NCBI GenBank assembly: GCA_963844575.1
Contig: CAWJOU010000005.1
Location: forward strand, 310,001 to 374,000
DNA from: DASZUK01 sp963844575
GTDB taxonomy: Bacteria > Actinomycetota > Acidimicrobiia > Acidimicrobiales > RAAP-2
DNA: 64,000 nt
Direction: 5' to 3'
The position numbers were made by a program, and so were the translations under genes. The notes under the pieces are model-generated. The model did not search any database and had not been told where the DNA came from. It saw only the letters and a program-made list of their open reading frames with translations. Every line of letters starts with the position of its first letter. Positions within the stretch are counted from its first letter, which is position 1. Shown here piece by piece: positions 47,232-54,797 of this stretch.

Positions 47232-47579
47232 GCGCACCCCGCTCACCGCACCCGCGGACCGGACCCGCTGACCGCACCCGCTCACCGCACCCGCGGACCG
47301 GACCCGCGGAGCGGACCCGCTGACCGGTCGGCCCTGACCGGTCCCGGCCGGAACTGGCCGGAAAAAGAAAACGGGTGTATCCGTCCGCAATCAGGTCAAT
47401 GCCGTTTTCCATTCTCGGGGTACATCGAAAAAATGCATGTCTTCCCCACCCAGTCTTGACTTCGGTTGGCAACGATGATGCACTTACGGAACGGCAGTGG
47501 CCGAGGGGAACGCAATCAACTCGTCTTGTTCGACCATGTCCTTCAATGGTCCATGGCATCGGACATCAAAGGACTTACG
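47232..47579. other. Intergenic region with a 28-bp duplication and the halogenase leader
   Basis: A 28-bp sequence is duplicated at 47241-47268 and 47280-47307. From 47360 onward the DNA becomes AT-richer (GGAAAAAGAAAACGGG, CATCGAAAAAATGCATG). A TTGACT at 47455-47460 could be a -35, but no strong -10 follows. The region probably holds the promoter of the halogenase operon. Confidence 0.55.
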
Positions 47580-48545
47580 ATGACTACCAGCCAGACCGCA
47601 CGACAGAGAGCGTTTTCGCTTACTGACGGAGAGCTCGATCAATTCAACCGAAATGGCTACCTCGGTCCGTTCGATCTTTACGAGCCGGACGAGATGGCCA
47701 AGAACCTTCGGTCGCTTCGCGTGAAGCTGCTCAATACCGAGAACCAGGTGTACAGCGACGAGAAGGCCGTCGCCGGCGCGACGAACCTGGCCAGCTACGA
47801 CCGCCACCTCGACGTCGATTTCCTCAATGCCCACATCTCACGCCCTGAGATCGTCGACCGCGTCGTGAGCATCCTCGGGCCGGACGTCCTGTGCTGGAGG
47901 TCGGAGTTCTTCCCGAAATACCCCGGTGACGAAGGCACCGACTGGCACCAGGCCGACAACTTCTCCCACGCCGATGCCTCCGGCCACCCGCAGATCGTCT
48001 GGCCAGAGGATGCGGACTTCGGCGGTGCGGTCACCGTCTGGACGGCGTTCACGGAGGCCACGGAGGAGAACGGGTGCCTGCAGTTCATCCCCGGCACCCA
48101 CACTTCGATGAACTACGACGAGTCGAAGGTCATGGAGTACGAAGCGACAGCCATCAACGGGCGCGAGAAAGGCGGCACCCGCCGAGGGTTCTACGGCTAC
48201 GACTACCGGCAACTGCAGAAGGACCCCACATGGGAGCCGGACGAGTCGTCGGCCGTGCCGATGGTCATGCGCCAGGGCCAGTTCATCATCTTCTGGTCGA
48301 CGCTCATGCACGCGTCGCTTCCGAACCGCTCGCCGAAGTCGATGCGCCTCGGCTACACCGGTCGCTACGTCCCCAACCAGGTCCGGGTCTACCCGTTCTC
48401 GGACACCCTGCGGGAGTACGGCGGCGAGACCAGCCTCGAGCGGTTCGCCTGCGTCCAGGTGGCCGGCGAGGACGACTACCACCACAACAAGATCGTCAAC
48501 CCGATGGCCAGCGCCTCGGCGCTCCACTCGGTCAGCGGCGGGTGA
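47580..48545 (+). CDS. Nonhaem Fe(II)/2-oxoglutarate-dependent halogenase, SyrB2/CytC3 type
   Basis: 321 aa from ATG 47580 (AAAGGA seven bases upstream). Similarity to SyrB2 as I remember it runs over nearly the full length: NGYLGPFDLYEPDEM, GATNLASYDRHLDVDFL, LGPDVLCWRSEFFPKYPGD, GCLQFIPGTHTSMNYDES, RRGFYGYDYRQLQ, GQFIIFWSTLMHASLPN. The iron site reads GTDWHQADNF: His-Gln-Ala in place of the His-x-Asp/Glu of hydroxylases, leaving a coordination place for chloride. The distal His is in STLMHAS, and a 2-oxoglutarate Arg is in GYTGRYVPN. Such enzymes chlorinate an aliphatic amino acid bound as thioester to a carrier protein; A and T proteins follow directly. Codon use is less GC-biased than neighbouring core genes, a sign of transfer. 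Confidence 0.93.
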   Translation: MTTSQTARQRAFSLTDGELDQFNRNGYLGPFDLYEPDEMAKNLRSLRVKLLNTENQVYSDEKAVAGATNLASYDRHLDVDFLNAHISRPEIVDRVVSILGPDVLCWRSEFFPKYPGDEGTDWHQADNFSHADASGHPQIVWPEDADFGGAVTVWTAFTEATEENGCLQFIPGTHTSMNYDESKVMEYEATAINGREKGGTRRGFYGYDYRQLQKDPTWEPDESSAVPMVMRQGQFIIFWSTLMHASLPNRSPKSMRLGYTGRYVPNQVRVYPFSDTLREYGGETSLERFACVQVAGEDDYHHNKIVNPMASASALHSVSGG

Positions 48546-48551
48546 TCGACG

Positions 48552-50222
48552 ATGCGGCCACGAGGTCTCGCTCGACCGCCGGGAGTAGATGACGCCCGGC
48601 GCATCGCCGGCTCCGACGCGGCCCTGGCCGTCCATCGGCTCGTCAACGCCACCGCGGCCGAGTACCCGGACGACGTCGCCGTTCCCGCGCTCTTCGAGCG
48701 GTGCGTCGACGACCGGCCGGCGGCGGTGGCCGTCACTCAGGACGGCCGCTCGCTCACCTACCTCGAGCTCGACGATCTCGCCAACGGCCTCGCCCAGCGG
48801 CTGCTCGCCGACGGCGTCCAGCCCGACACCGTCGTAGGGGTCTGTCTGGCGAGGTCGCCGGAGCTGATCGCCGCCCTGCTCGCCGTCCTCAAGTGCGGGG
48901 CGGCGTACCTGCCGTTCGACGTGGCGTGGCCCGACGAGCGCCTGCGTCAGCTCTTCGCCGACGCCGGCTGCACGCACGCCGTCACCGACCGGCCGGCGAT
49001 CGTCGCCGATCGATTCCCGGAGCTCCGGGTCATCTCCGGCGAACGGCACGCCTCGACCACCTCGAACGTTCGGCCGGCGACGGCCATCTCGTCCGACGCC
49101 ATCGCCTACGTCAACTTCACGTCGGGCTCGACCGGTAAGCCGAAGGGGGTGCCGATCCGCCATCGGAGCATCGCCCGGCTCGTCTTCGGGGCGGTCTTCG
49201 CCCCGCTCGACGCCGACAGTCGGACGCTTTTCCTCGCGCCCGTCACATTCGACGCGGCGACGGTCGAGATCTGGGGAGCGCTGTTGCAGGGCGGGACGTG
49301 CGTCCTCTACCCGGACCGGCGGATCCAACTGTCCGAGCTCGGCGAGACGCTGCGGGCCGAGCGCGTCACCGTGCTCTGGCTGGCGACCGCGCTGTTCAAC
49401 ACGATCGTCGACGAGGACCCGACGGCGATCGCCACGGTCGGCACGATCCTGACCGGCGGCGAGGCCCACTCCGTCGACCACATGACCCGGGCCCTGGCCA
49501 TCTACGGCCCCGGACGCATCGTGAACGGCTACGGACCGACCGAGTCGACGACGTTCGCCGCCTACTTCCCGGTCGACGAACCGCCGCTCGCCGACCGCAA
49601 CCTGCCCATCGGGCGTCCGATCCAGAACACCCGGATCTACCTGGTCGCCGGCAACACGCTCTGCGCGCCCGGCGAGACCGGTGAGATCGTCATCGCCGGG
49701 GACGGGCTGGCCACCGGGTACCTCGGCATGCCGGCACTGACCGCCGAGCGGTTCGTCGACTGGGAGATCGACGGCGTCCGCGAACGCGTCTACCGGACCG
49801 GCGACTACGGCTTCTTCACCGCGAGCGGCGACATCGTCTTCGAAGGACGCCGGGACGACCAGTTCAAGGTCAACGGCTACCGCATCGAGCTCGGCGAGAT
49901 CGCTCACCACCTCGATCGCCATCCGGCGGTTCGCCAGAGCTACGCCACCGTCACGACCCACGGTGACAAGGCGGTCGTGGCCTTCGTCGTGACGGACGGC
50001 TCCATCGCCACCGGCAAGCTGCTGCGGCGCTACCTCGAGGACCATCTCCCGGCGTTCATGGTGCCGCGCCGCGTGCATCTCTGCGACCGGTTCCCCTTGA
50101 CGCCGAGCGGCAAGGTCGACCGCCGCCAGCTCCTCGAGCGGTTCGAGGGCCCGCGCCGGCCGGTCGCCGGTACCCGGAACGGCTCGCCCGTCCACGACGG
50201 CGCACTGACCAACGTCAACTAG
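48552..50222 (+). CDS. Stand-alone NRPS adenylation domain (predicted aliphatic amino acid)
   Basis: 556 aa, ATG 48552 six bases after the halogenase stop. Core motifs: A3 FTSGSTGKPKGVPIRH, A4 FDAATVEIWGALLQGG, A5 NGYGPTESTTFAAY, A7 YRTGDYG, A8 GRRDDQFKVNGYRIELGE, A10 LTPSGKVDRRQL with the catalytic Lys. Aligning by eye with GrsA, the specificity code reads D-A-V-W-L-G-G-T-F-K, close to the classic valine code D-A-F-W-I-G-G-T-F-K. The first ~45 residues are an extra segment of unknown role. No C, T or TE domain is fused, so the enzyme must load a separate carrier, presumably the next gene product. Confidence 0.92.
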   Translation: MRPRGLARPPGVDDARRIAGSDAALAVHRLVNATAAEYPDDVAVPALFERCVDDRPAAVAVTQDGRSLTYLELDDLANGLAQRLLADGVQPDTVVGVCLARSPELIAALLAVLKCGAAYLPFDVAWPDERLRQLFADAGCTHAVTDRPAIVADRFPELRVISGERHASTTSNVRPATAISSDAIAYVNFTSGSTGKPKGVPIRHRSIARLVFGAVFAPLDADSRTLFLAPVTFDAATVEIWGALLQGGTCVLYPDRRIQLSELGETLRAERVTVLWLATALFNTIVDEDPTAIATVGTILTGGEAHSVDHMTRALAIYGPGRIVNGYGPTESTTFAAYFPVDEPPLADRNLPIGRPIQNTRIYLVAGNTLCAPGETGEIVIAGDGLATGYLGMPALTAERFVDWEIDGVRERVYRTGDYGFFTASGDIVFEGRRDDQFKVNGYRIELGEIAHHLDRHPAVRQSYATVTTHGDKAVVAFVVTDGSIATGKLLRRYLEDHLPAFMVPRRVHLCDRFPLTPSGKVDRRQLLERFEGPRRPVAGTRNGSPVHDGALTNVN

Positions 50223-50240
50223 TACGAGAAAGGACTGCTG

Positions 50241-50519
50241 ATGACCACCACCGACGACCAACCGACGTCGGCGTCGACCTCGATGACCAGTACGGAGGAG
50301 GCCATCGCGGCCATCTGGCGCGACCTGCTCGAGATCGACGAGATCGAGACCGACGACGACTTCTTCGACATCGGGGCGACGTCGCTCACCGCCGTCCGGT
50401 TCCTCTCGCGGGTGGACGACCACTTCGGCAAGGGTGCCCTCTCGCCGGAACAGCTCTACGAGGACTCCCGGCTGTCGATCCTGGCCAAAGCCATCGACGA
50501 CAACGTCGGGGCCGACTGA
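50241..50519 (+). CDS. Stand-alone peptidyl/acyl carrier protein
   Basis: 92 aa, ATG 50241 with AAAGGA upstream. One four-helix carrier domain: EEAIAAIWRDLLEIDEIET, then DDFFDIGATSLTAVRFLSR, where the Ser of GATSL should carry phosphopantetheine. The N-terminal ~18 residues are Thr/Ser-rich and probably flexible. Placement after halogenase and adenylation genes makes it the likely platform for chlorination, like CytC2 or the T domain of SyrB1 (inference). Confidence 0.92.
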   Translation: MTTTDDQPTSASTSMTSTEEAIAAIWRDLLEIDEIETDDDFFDIGATSLTAVRFLSRVDDHFGKGALSPEQLYEDSRLSILAKAIDDNVGAD

Positions 50520-50570
50520 AAGGTTTCACCGAAAGACACTGTCACGCAAAGACCACGGCTTCAGATCCAG

Positions 50571-50644
50571 ACGTCCGTAGCTTAATTTGGCAAAGCACCA
50601 AGCTTATACCTTGGCTGATATGGGTTCGAGTCCCATCGGGCGTA
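50571..50644 (+). tRNA. tRNA with anticodon UAU (predicted tRNA-Ile decoding AUA)
   Basis: 74 nt, full cloverleaf by hand: acceptor ACGTCCG/CGGGCGT (one G-T pair), D arm GCTT-AATTTGGCA-AAGC, anticodon arm CCAAG-CTTATAC-CTTGG with anticodon TAT, five-base variable loop, T arm ATGGG-TTCGAGT-CCCAT, discriminator A; CCA is not encoded. A UAU anticodon reads AUA directly; most bacteria instead use tRNA-Ile2 with a lysidine-modified CAU anticodon. It lies inside the halogenase cluster, 51 bp after the carrier-protein gene. Identity as Ile is inferred from the anticodon and A73. Confidence 0.9.
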
Positions 50645-50687
50645 CGTCACAGAATACGACTTAGACGACGAGAGATATTTACGATAA

Positions 50688-51998
50688 TTGCCCTTGTCCG
50701 ACTACCTCCCATTTCTGCGAGCCATGACCCATCCGCTCTTCGAGACGACGCATCTGCTGCAGTTCGGGCCGTACAGCAAGCTCTTCTACGAGCTCGCCCT
50801 CATCGCCGCGGTGACGTGGCCGCTCACCTGGCTCTGCCGACGGCTCCGCCAGCCGATCGTCATCGGCGAGATCGTCGCCGGGCTGCTCCTCGGTCCGACC
50901 ATCTTCGGCGGGTGGGCGACGCACATCTTCCCGGCGCCGCAACAGCTCCAGCTCTCTGCGATGGCCCAGATCGGGGTCGTGCTCTTCATGTTCATGATGG
51001 GGCTCGACGTCGACCTGGAGGGGCACTGGCGGTCGAAGCTCCGCGGCCGGTCGGCCACGATCGCGCTGACCGGGACCGTCGTCCCGTTCCTGCTCGGCGT
51101 CGTCGCGGCCTTCGCCCTCTACACCACCACGCACGGCGTCCGCCTGCTGCCGTTCGCCCTGTTCGTCGGTATCTCCCTGTCGGTGACCGCCTTCCCGGTC
51201 CTCGGGCGGATCCTGACGGACAGCAACTTGCGCGACAAGCCGGTCGGCGTGCTCGCCCTCGCCGTCTCCGCCCAGTCCGACCTGCTGTGCTGGACGATGC
51301 TCATCGTCATCCTGGCCATCGACGTATCGGCCAGCATCGGGCAGAGCCTGCTGCAGCTGGTCCTCGTCGCGGTTCTCGTGGGCCTCATCATCGGGCCGGT
51401 GCGGTGGTGGCTGAAGCGGTTCGAGAACCAGGCGCTCCTGCCGACCGGGATACTCCTCGTCCTCGGTGGGATCTTCCTCTGCGCCGGCACGTCGACAGCA
51501 CTGCAGATCCAAGGCATCTTCGGCGCCTTCCTGCTCGGGGCCGCGCTGCCGAAGGGCCGGTTGGCCGAACAGACGCGGACGTTCGTGACGCCGATCGCCG
51601 CGCTGCTCCTGCCGATCTTCTTCGTCATTACGGGTTTGGCTGTCAATCTGCGGACGATCGCCTCGGACGGCTGGTGGCCGGTCGTCCTGATCCTCGTCGT
51701 CGCCTGCGCCGGCAAGGTCGGCGGCGTGACGGGCGGGGCGCGATTGACCGGATTGCAGTACCGAGATGGGTTGGGGCTGGGGGTCCTAATGAACACCCGG
51801 GGACTAACGGAGCTGGTCGTCCTGACGATCGGCCTTCACGACGGCATCTTGAACACGCAATTGTTCTCGGCTTTCGTCTTGATGGCCGTGTTGACCACCG
51901 TCATGACCGGGCCGCTGCTCCGATGGGTCAAACCGGATCCGTTCATGGGATCCCCAGCCCTGGCCGAAGACCGAAGCGCCATGAACCCTGCGCAGTGA
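50688..51998 (+). CDS. Cation:proton antiporter, CPA2 (Kef/Nap-type)
   Basis: 436 aa from TTG 50688; ATG 50724 (MTHPLFETTHLLQ) is an equally plausible start and neither has a strong ribosome site. About 12 hydrophobic segments. Family motifs: QPIVIGEIVAGLLLGPTIF, IGVVLFMFMMGLDVDLEG, FPVLGRILTD, GIFGAFLLGAALP and LMNTRGLTELVVLTIGL. Exchanges K+ or Na+ for protons. In this position it may supply export, self-protection or ion homeostasis for the halogenase pathway; that is only context. The PPTase start overlaps its stop as GTGA. Confidence 0.88.
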   Translation: MPLSDYLPFLRAMTHPLFETTHLLQFGPYSKLFYELALIAAVTWPLTWLCRRLRQPIVIGEIVAGLLLGPTIFGGWATHIFPAPQQLQLSAMAQIGVVLFMFMMGLDVDLEGHWRSKLRGRSATIALTGTVVPFLLGVVAAFALYTTTHGVRLLPFALFVGISLSVTAFPVLGRILTDSNLRDKPVGVLALAVSAQSDLLCWTMLIVILAIDVSASIGQSLLQLVLVAVLVGLIIGPVRWWLKRFENQALLPTGILLVLGGIFLCAGTSTALQIQGIFGAFLLGAALPKGRLAEQTRTFVTPIAALLLPIFFVITGLAVNLRTIASDGWWPVVLILVVACAGKVGGVTGGARLTGLQYRDGLGLGVLMNTRGLTELVVLTIGLHDGILNTQLFSAFVLMAVLTTVMTGPLLRWVKPDPFMGSPALAEDRSAMNPAQ

Positions 51999-52828
51999 CA
52001 CCGGTGCGATCGCTCTTTCGGCCTCCGGTCGTGGCCGGCATCGCGTCGGCCGCGATGCGAGCCACGCCGCTCCACGCCGCCGAAGAGGTGCTGGCGGCCG
52101 GCCGGTCCGACGCCCGCCGGCGCGACTTCACCGCCGGCCGCGGCTGTGCCCGCGCCTTGCTCGGCCGCATGGGCCTGGCCGACGAACCGGTGACGGACGG
52201 TCCAGCCGGTGAGCCTCGGTGGCCGGCCGGCGTCGCCGGGAGCATCGCCCACTGTCGCGACCTCTGTGCGGTGGCCGTCGCTCGGTCCCCCGCGGTGATC
52301 GGCCTGGGCCTCGACGTCGAGGTGGCCGCGACAGTCGACGACGAGGTGCTCGCTCGGGTGTGCCTGCCCGGCGAGCTTCGTGCTCTCGCGTCCGGTCGCC
52401 GTCCGTCGGACGCCGCCGCGGTCGTCTTCAGCGCCAAGGAAGCCTTCTACAAGCTGTACTTCTCGGTGACCGAACGCTTTGCGTGGTTCGACGACGTCTA
52501 CGTCGAGGTCGACTGGGCCCGGCAGTCGTTCGTCGCCAGCCTCGTCTCCGACACCCTCCCCCGCCTTCCCACCCGGCGCAACGCCGACCGCCGGTGCCAC
52601 ACGAGCAGCCGCCGCCGCGCCGACGACCGCGGCCACGCCGACGACTGGCAGCACGCTGACGACTGGCACCACGTCGCCGGCCGGCCCAATACGAACGGCT
52701 GGCGCGACGCCGACGGGTGGTGCAACACCGGCGCACCGCCCGGCATGGACGGGCGAGGCAGTGTGAACGGCCGGTTCTGCCTCTGGGACGGCTTCGTCGC
52801 CTGCGGGATCACGCTGAGGGCGTCCTAG
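51995..52828 (+). CDS. 4'-Phosphopantetheinyl transferase (Sfp/EntD type) with His/Asp-rich tail
   Basis: 277 aa, GTG 51995 overlapping the antiporter stop. Catalytic motifs: AGSIAHCRDLCAVAVAR (~residue 85), GLGLDVEVA (~102, the Asp/Glu metal site) and FSAKEAFYKLYFSV (~145). It transfers phosphopantetheine from CoA to the carrier-protein Ser, and is the obvious activator of the T protein upstream. From ~residue 188 the protein departs from the family: an Arg/His/Asp/Trp-rich stretch with repeats (GHADDWQHADDWHH) encoded by 18-bp repeats at ~52635-52675, then a short ordered end (FCLWDGFVACGITL) that looks like the normal final strand. The segment is thus an insertion before the last strand. 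Confidence 0.88.
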   Translation: MTPVRSLFRPPVVAGIASAAMRATPLHAAEEVLAAGRSDARRRDFTAGRGCARALLGRMGLADEPVTDGPAGEPRWPAGVAGSIAHCRDLCAVAVARSPAVIGLGLDVEVAATVDDEVLARVCLPGELRALASGRRPSDAAAVVFSAKEAFYKLYFSVTERFAWFDDVYVEVDWARQSFVASLVSDTLPRLPTRRNADRRCHTSSRRRADDRGHADDWQHADDWHHVAGRPNTNGWRDADGWCNTGAPPGMDGRGSVNGRFCLWDGFVACGITLRAS

Positions 52829-52830
52829 CG

Positions 52831-54162
52831 ATGTGGGCGCTCGGCTCTCCGGTGGGTCGGCCACCGTCGGCACCGCCCGATGGGCCGCTGGTCCGGCTCT
52901 CGCTGTCCCAGCAGTCGGCCGTCGTGCGGGACACCGCGTCGCCCGACAACGGCTTCCTCAACTGGATCTACCTGCTGAGCGGCGTCCTGGACGTGCCGAA
53001 GCTGGTGCGGTCGATCCGCGAGGCGGTGGAGGACTACCCGATCGCCCGGGCCAGGTTCGTCGAGGGACCGGACGGGGAGCCGGCGCAGTACCCGATGGCG
53101 GCGGAGACAACGACGGTCGAAGTCGTCGACGTCGATCGGGCCGGCCTGGGCGGGGTGACAGACGTCATCGCCCATGCTCGCTCGGCGTTCGAGTCGTTGA
53201 CACTGGTCGGGGACCCGCGGCTGCGGGCGACGGTCTACATCATGGGACCGAAGCGAAACATCCTCTCGCTCTTCGTCTCCCAGGGGATCGTCGACAGCGC
53301 GTCGAGCACGACGCTGGCCGCCGAGATATCCGACCGCTACCGCGACTACCTGGAGCACGGCGACGGGCCGAGGGCGCGAGAGGAGAAGTGGAACTTCCTC
53401 GAGCACCTGGCCGCGACCCCGCCGTGCGACACGGTCAAAGAGCACCTCGCCCACTGGGACGAGCTGAGACAGCAGTACGGCGACATCGGGACGTGGCCGC
53501 GCCAGGACACCGGGACGCCGGCCACCGAGCTGTTCAAGTTGCGCCCGGCCGAGTGGGGAAAGGTCGTGACCCGGGCCCGGGAGCTCGGGGCGACGCCGTA
53601 CGTGCTCTGTCTGGCCAGCCTGAAGGCCGCGCTCAACGGCTTGGCCGGCGCGGAGGAGTTCCTCATCGCCGCGGGCGTCGCCCTTCGCGACCGCGGCGTG
53701 ACCGAGGAGATGATCGGCTGCTTCTACAGCTGCGTCCGGGTGCACGCCCGCGTCGCCCAGAACGACCGGCTCGCCGACCTGGTCCCTCGGACGATCCGGG
53801 CCGTGCACGATATGGTCGCCCACTCGGCCGTCCCGGCCACACTCCTCGACGTCGACGAGGCATGGCGGCGGGAGTACTGGCTCCCCCACCGGGTCGTCGC
53901 CTTCTACATGTTCGGCAGCCGGCGCGGCTTCCGGCTCGACGGGGTCCGGCAGCGGCGCTACCGGATGGTCACGCCGAACGAGGTCCTCCGCGTCAACTGC
54001 GCGCTGGAGGAGAACGGCGACTGCGGCTTCTTCTTCACGACGTCGTGCGCGCCACCGGAGCTGCTCGGGCAGCTCGCCGAGCGCTTCAGGACGGTACTCC
54101 GGACCTTCACGACAGCCGATCTCGCCGACGTCGGCCAGATCCGCCTGGAGAAGATCCACTGA
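52831..54162 (+). CDS. Stand-alone condensation-domain protein lacking the HHxxxDG motif
   Basis: 443 aa, ATG 52831, two bases after the PPTase stop. Overall length and order fit an NRPS condensation/acyltransferase domain: N-terminal VRLSLSQQSAVVRDT, DNGFLNWIYLLSGVLDVP, the channel motif region LSLFVSQGIVDSASS at ~149, and C-terminal LIAAGVALRDRGVTEEMIG, GCFYSCVRVHAR. The catalytic HHxxxDG is replaced by SQGIVDS, so peptide bond formation by the usual mechanism is unlikely. It may be a docking, regulatory or altered acyltransferase protein. Final gene of the cluster; a strong terminator follows. Confidence 0.8.
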   Translation: MWALGSPVGRPPSAPPDGPLVRLSLSQQSAVVRDTASPDNGFLNWIYLLSGVLDVPKLVRSIREAVEDYPIARARFVEGPDGEPAQYPMAAETTTVEVVDVDRAGLGGVTDVIAHARSAFESLTLVGDPRLRATVYIMGPKRNILSLFVSQGIVDSASSTTLAAEISDRYRDYLEHGDGPRAREEKWNFLEHLAATPPCDTVKEHLAHWDELRQQYGDIGTWPRQDTGTPATELFKLRPAEWGKVVTRARELGATPYVLCLASLKAALNGLAGAEEFLIAAGVALRDRGVTEEMIGCFYSCVRVHARVAQNDRLADLVPRTIRAVHDMVAHSAVPATLLDVDEAWRREYWLPHRVVAFYMFGSRRGFRLDGVRQRRYRMVTPNEVLRVNCALEENGDCGFFFTTSCAPPELLGQLAERFRTVLRTFTTADLADVGQIRLEKIH

Positions 54163-54174
54163 CCGGAGGGGGTC

Positions 54175-54211
54175 ACTGCCGCCGGCGGGACATCGTCCCG
54201 CCGGCGGCAGT
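54175..54211. terminator. Strong bidirectional hairpin terminator
   Basis: Perfect 16-bp arms (54175-54190 and 54196-54211) with loop catcg, between the stop of the condensation-like gene and the stop of the convergent regulator at 54218. No long T-run on either side, but the stem stability and convergent setting support termination for both. Confidence 0.75.
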
Positions 54212-54217
54212 TCCGGA

Positions 54218-54766
54218 TCACGTCCGTGCGAGACTCGTCGGCTCGTCTTCGTCGCCGGTCGAGCCGGCCGAACTGGTCGAGCCGGGCGACGGACGGCGGG
54301 CTCCCGGGCCGGCCGCGCGCTCGTGGCCGTCGGCGACCACCGGCGGGCCAGCGTCGACCGGCTCCCGCCCGTCGGTCCGCTCTTGTCCGTCCGTTCGCTC
54401 CCGGCCGTCGACCGGCTCGTCGTGCTCGCGGCGGAAGGCCAGGTAGATCCGGACGAGGGCCTGCTTCTGCTCCTCGCTGAGGTGCGGATCGGCGAGGATC
54501 TGCCGGGCCAGGTCAGGGACCTCGGTCGGCGGGTCGAGGATGCCGGCCTGCACGTAGAGGGTCTCGGCGGAGATCCGGAGCGCCTTGGCGATCTGCTGGA
54601 GGATCTCCGCGGACGGCCGGCGGAGGCCCCGCTCGATCTGGCTCAGGTACGGGTTCGAGATCCCGGCCAGCTCGGACAGCCGGCGGAGGGACAGGCGGGC
54701 CGAGCTTCGCTGCTCACGGATGAACGCGCCCAGGTCGTTCCAGCGCTCCGTCGGTTCCGGCCCCAT
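54218..54766 (-). CDS. XRE-family transcriptional regulator with charged repeat tail
   Basis: 182 aa. Helix-turn-helix at residues ~12-65: SLRRLSELAGISNPYLSQI, RGLRRPSAEILQQIAKALR. A C-terminal segment (LARQILADPHLSEEQKQAL) follows, then a polar tail with repeats DGRERTDGQERTDGREP. The layout resembles actinobacterial XRE regulators of general metabolism. Convergent with the halogenase cluster, so control of that cluster is possible but not shown. Confidence 0.8.
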   Translation of the reverse strand: MGPEPTERWNDLGAFIREQRSSARLSLRRLSELAGISNPYLSQIERGLRRPSAEILQQIAKALRISAETLYVQAGILDPPTEVPDLARQILADPHLSEEQKQALVRIYLAFRREHDEPVDGRERTDGQERTDGREPVDAGPPVVADGHERAAGPGARRPSPGSTSSAGSTGDEDEPTSLART

Positions 54767-54797
54767 CGTCAGAGCGTAACCCTGCGGTGGCGACGGC

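Noticed and set aside
47455..47490. Sigma-70 promoter TTGACT with a -10 for the halogenase
   Set aside because: No acceptable -10 at 16-18 bp; kept only as a note in the intergenic entry.
47838..50423. 861-aa minus-strand frame opposite the halogenase, A and T genes
   Set aside because: Antisense to three clearly recognised proteins; Arg/Asp/Val-rich with no motifs.
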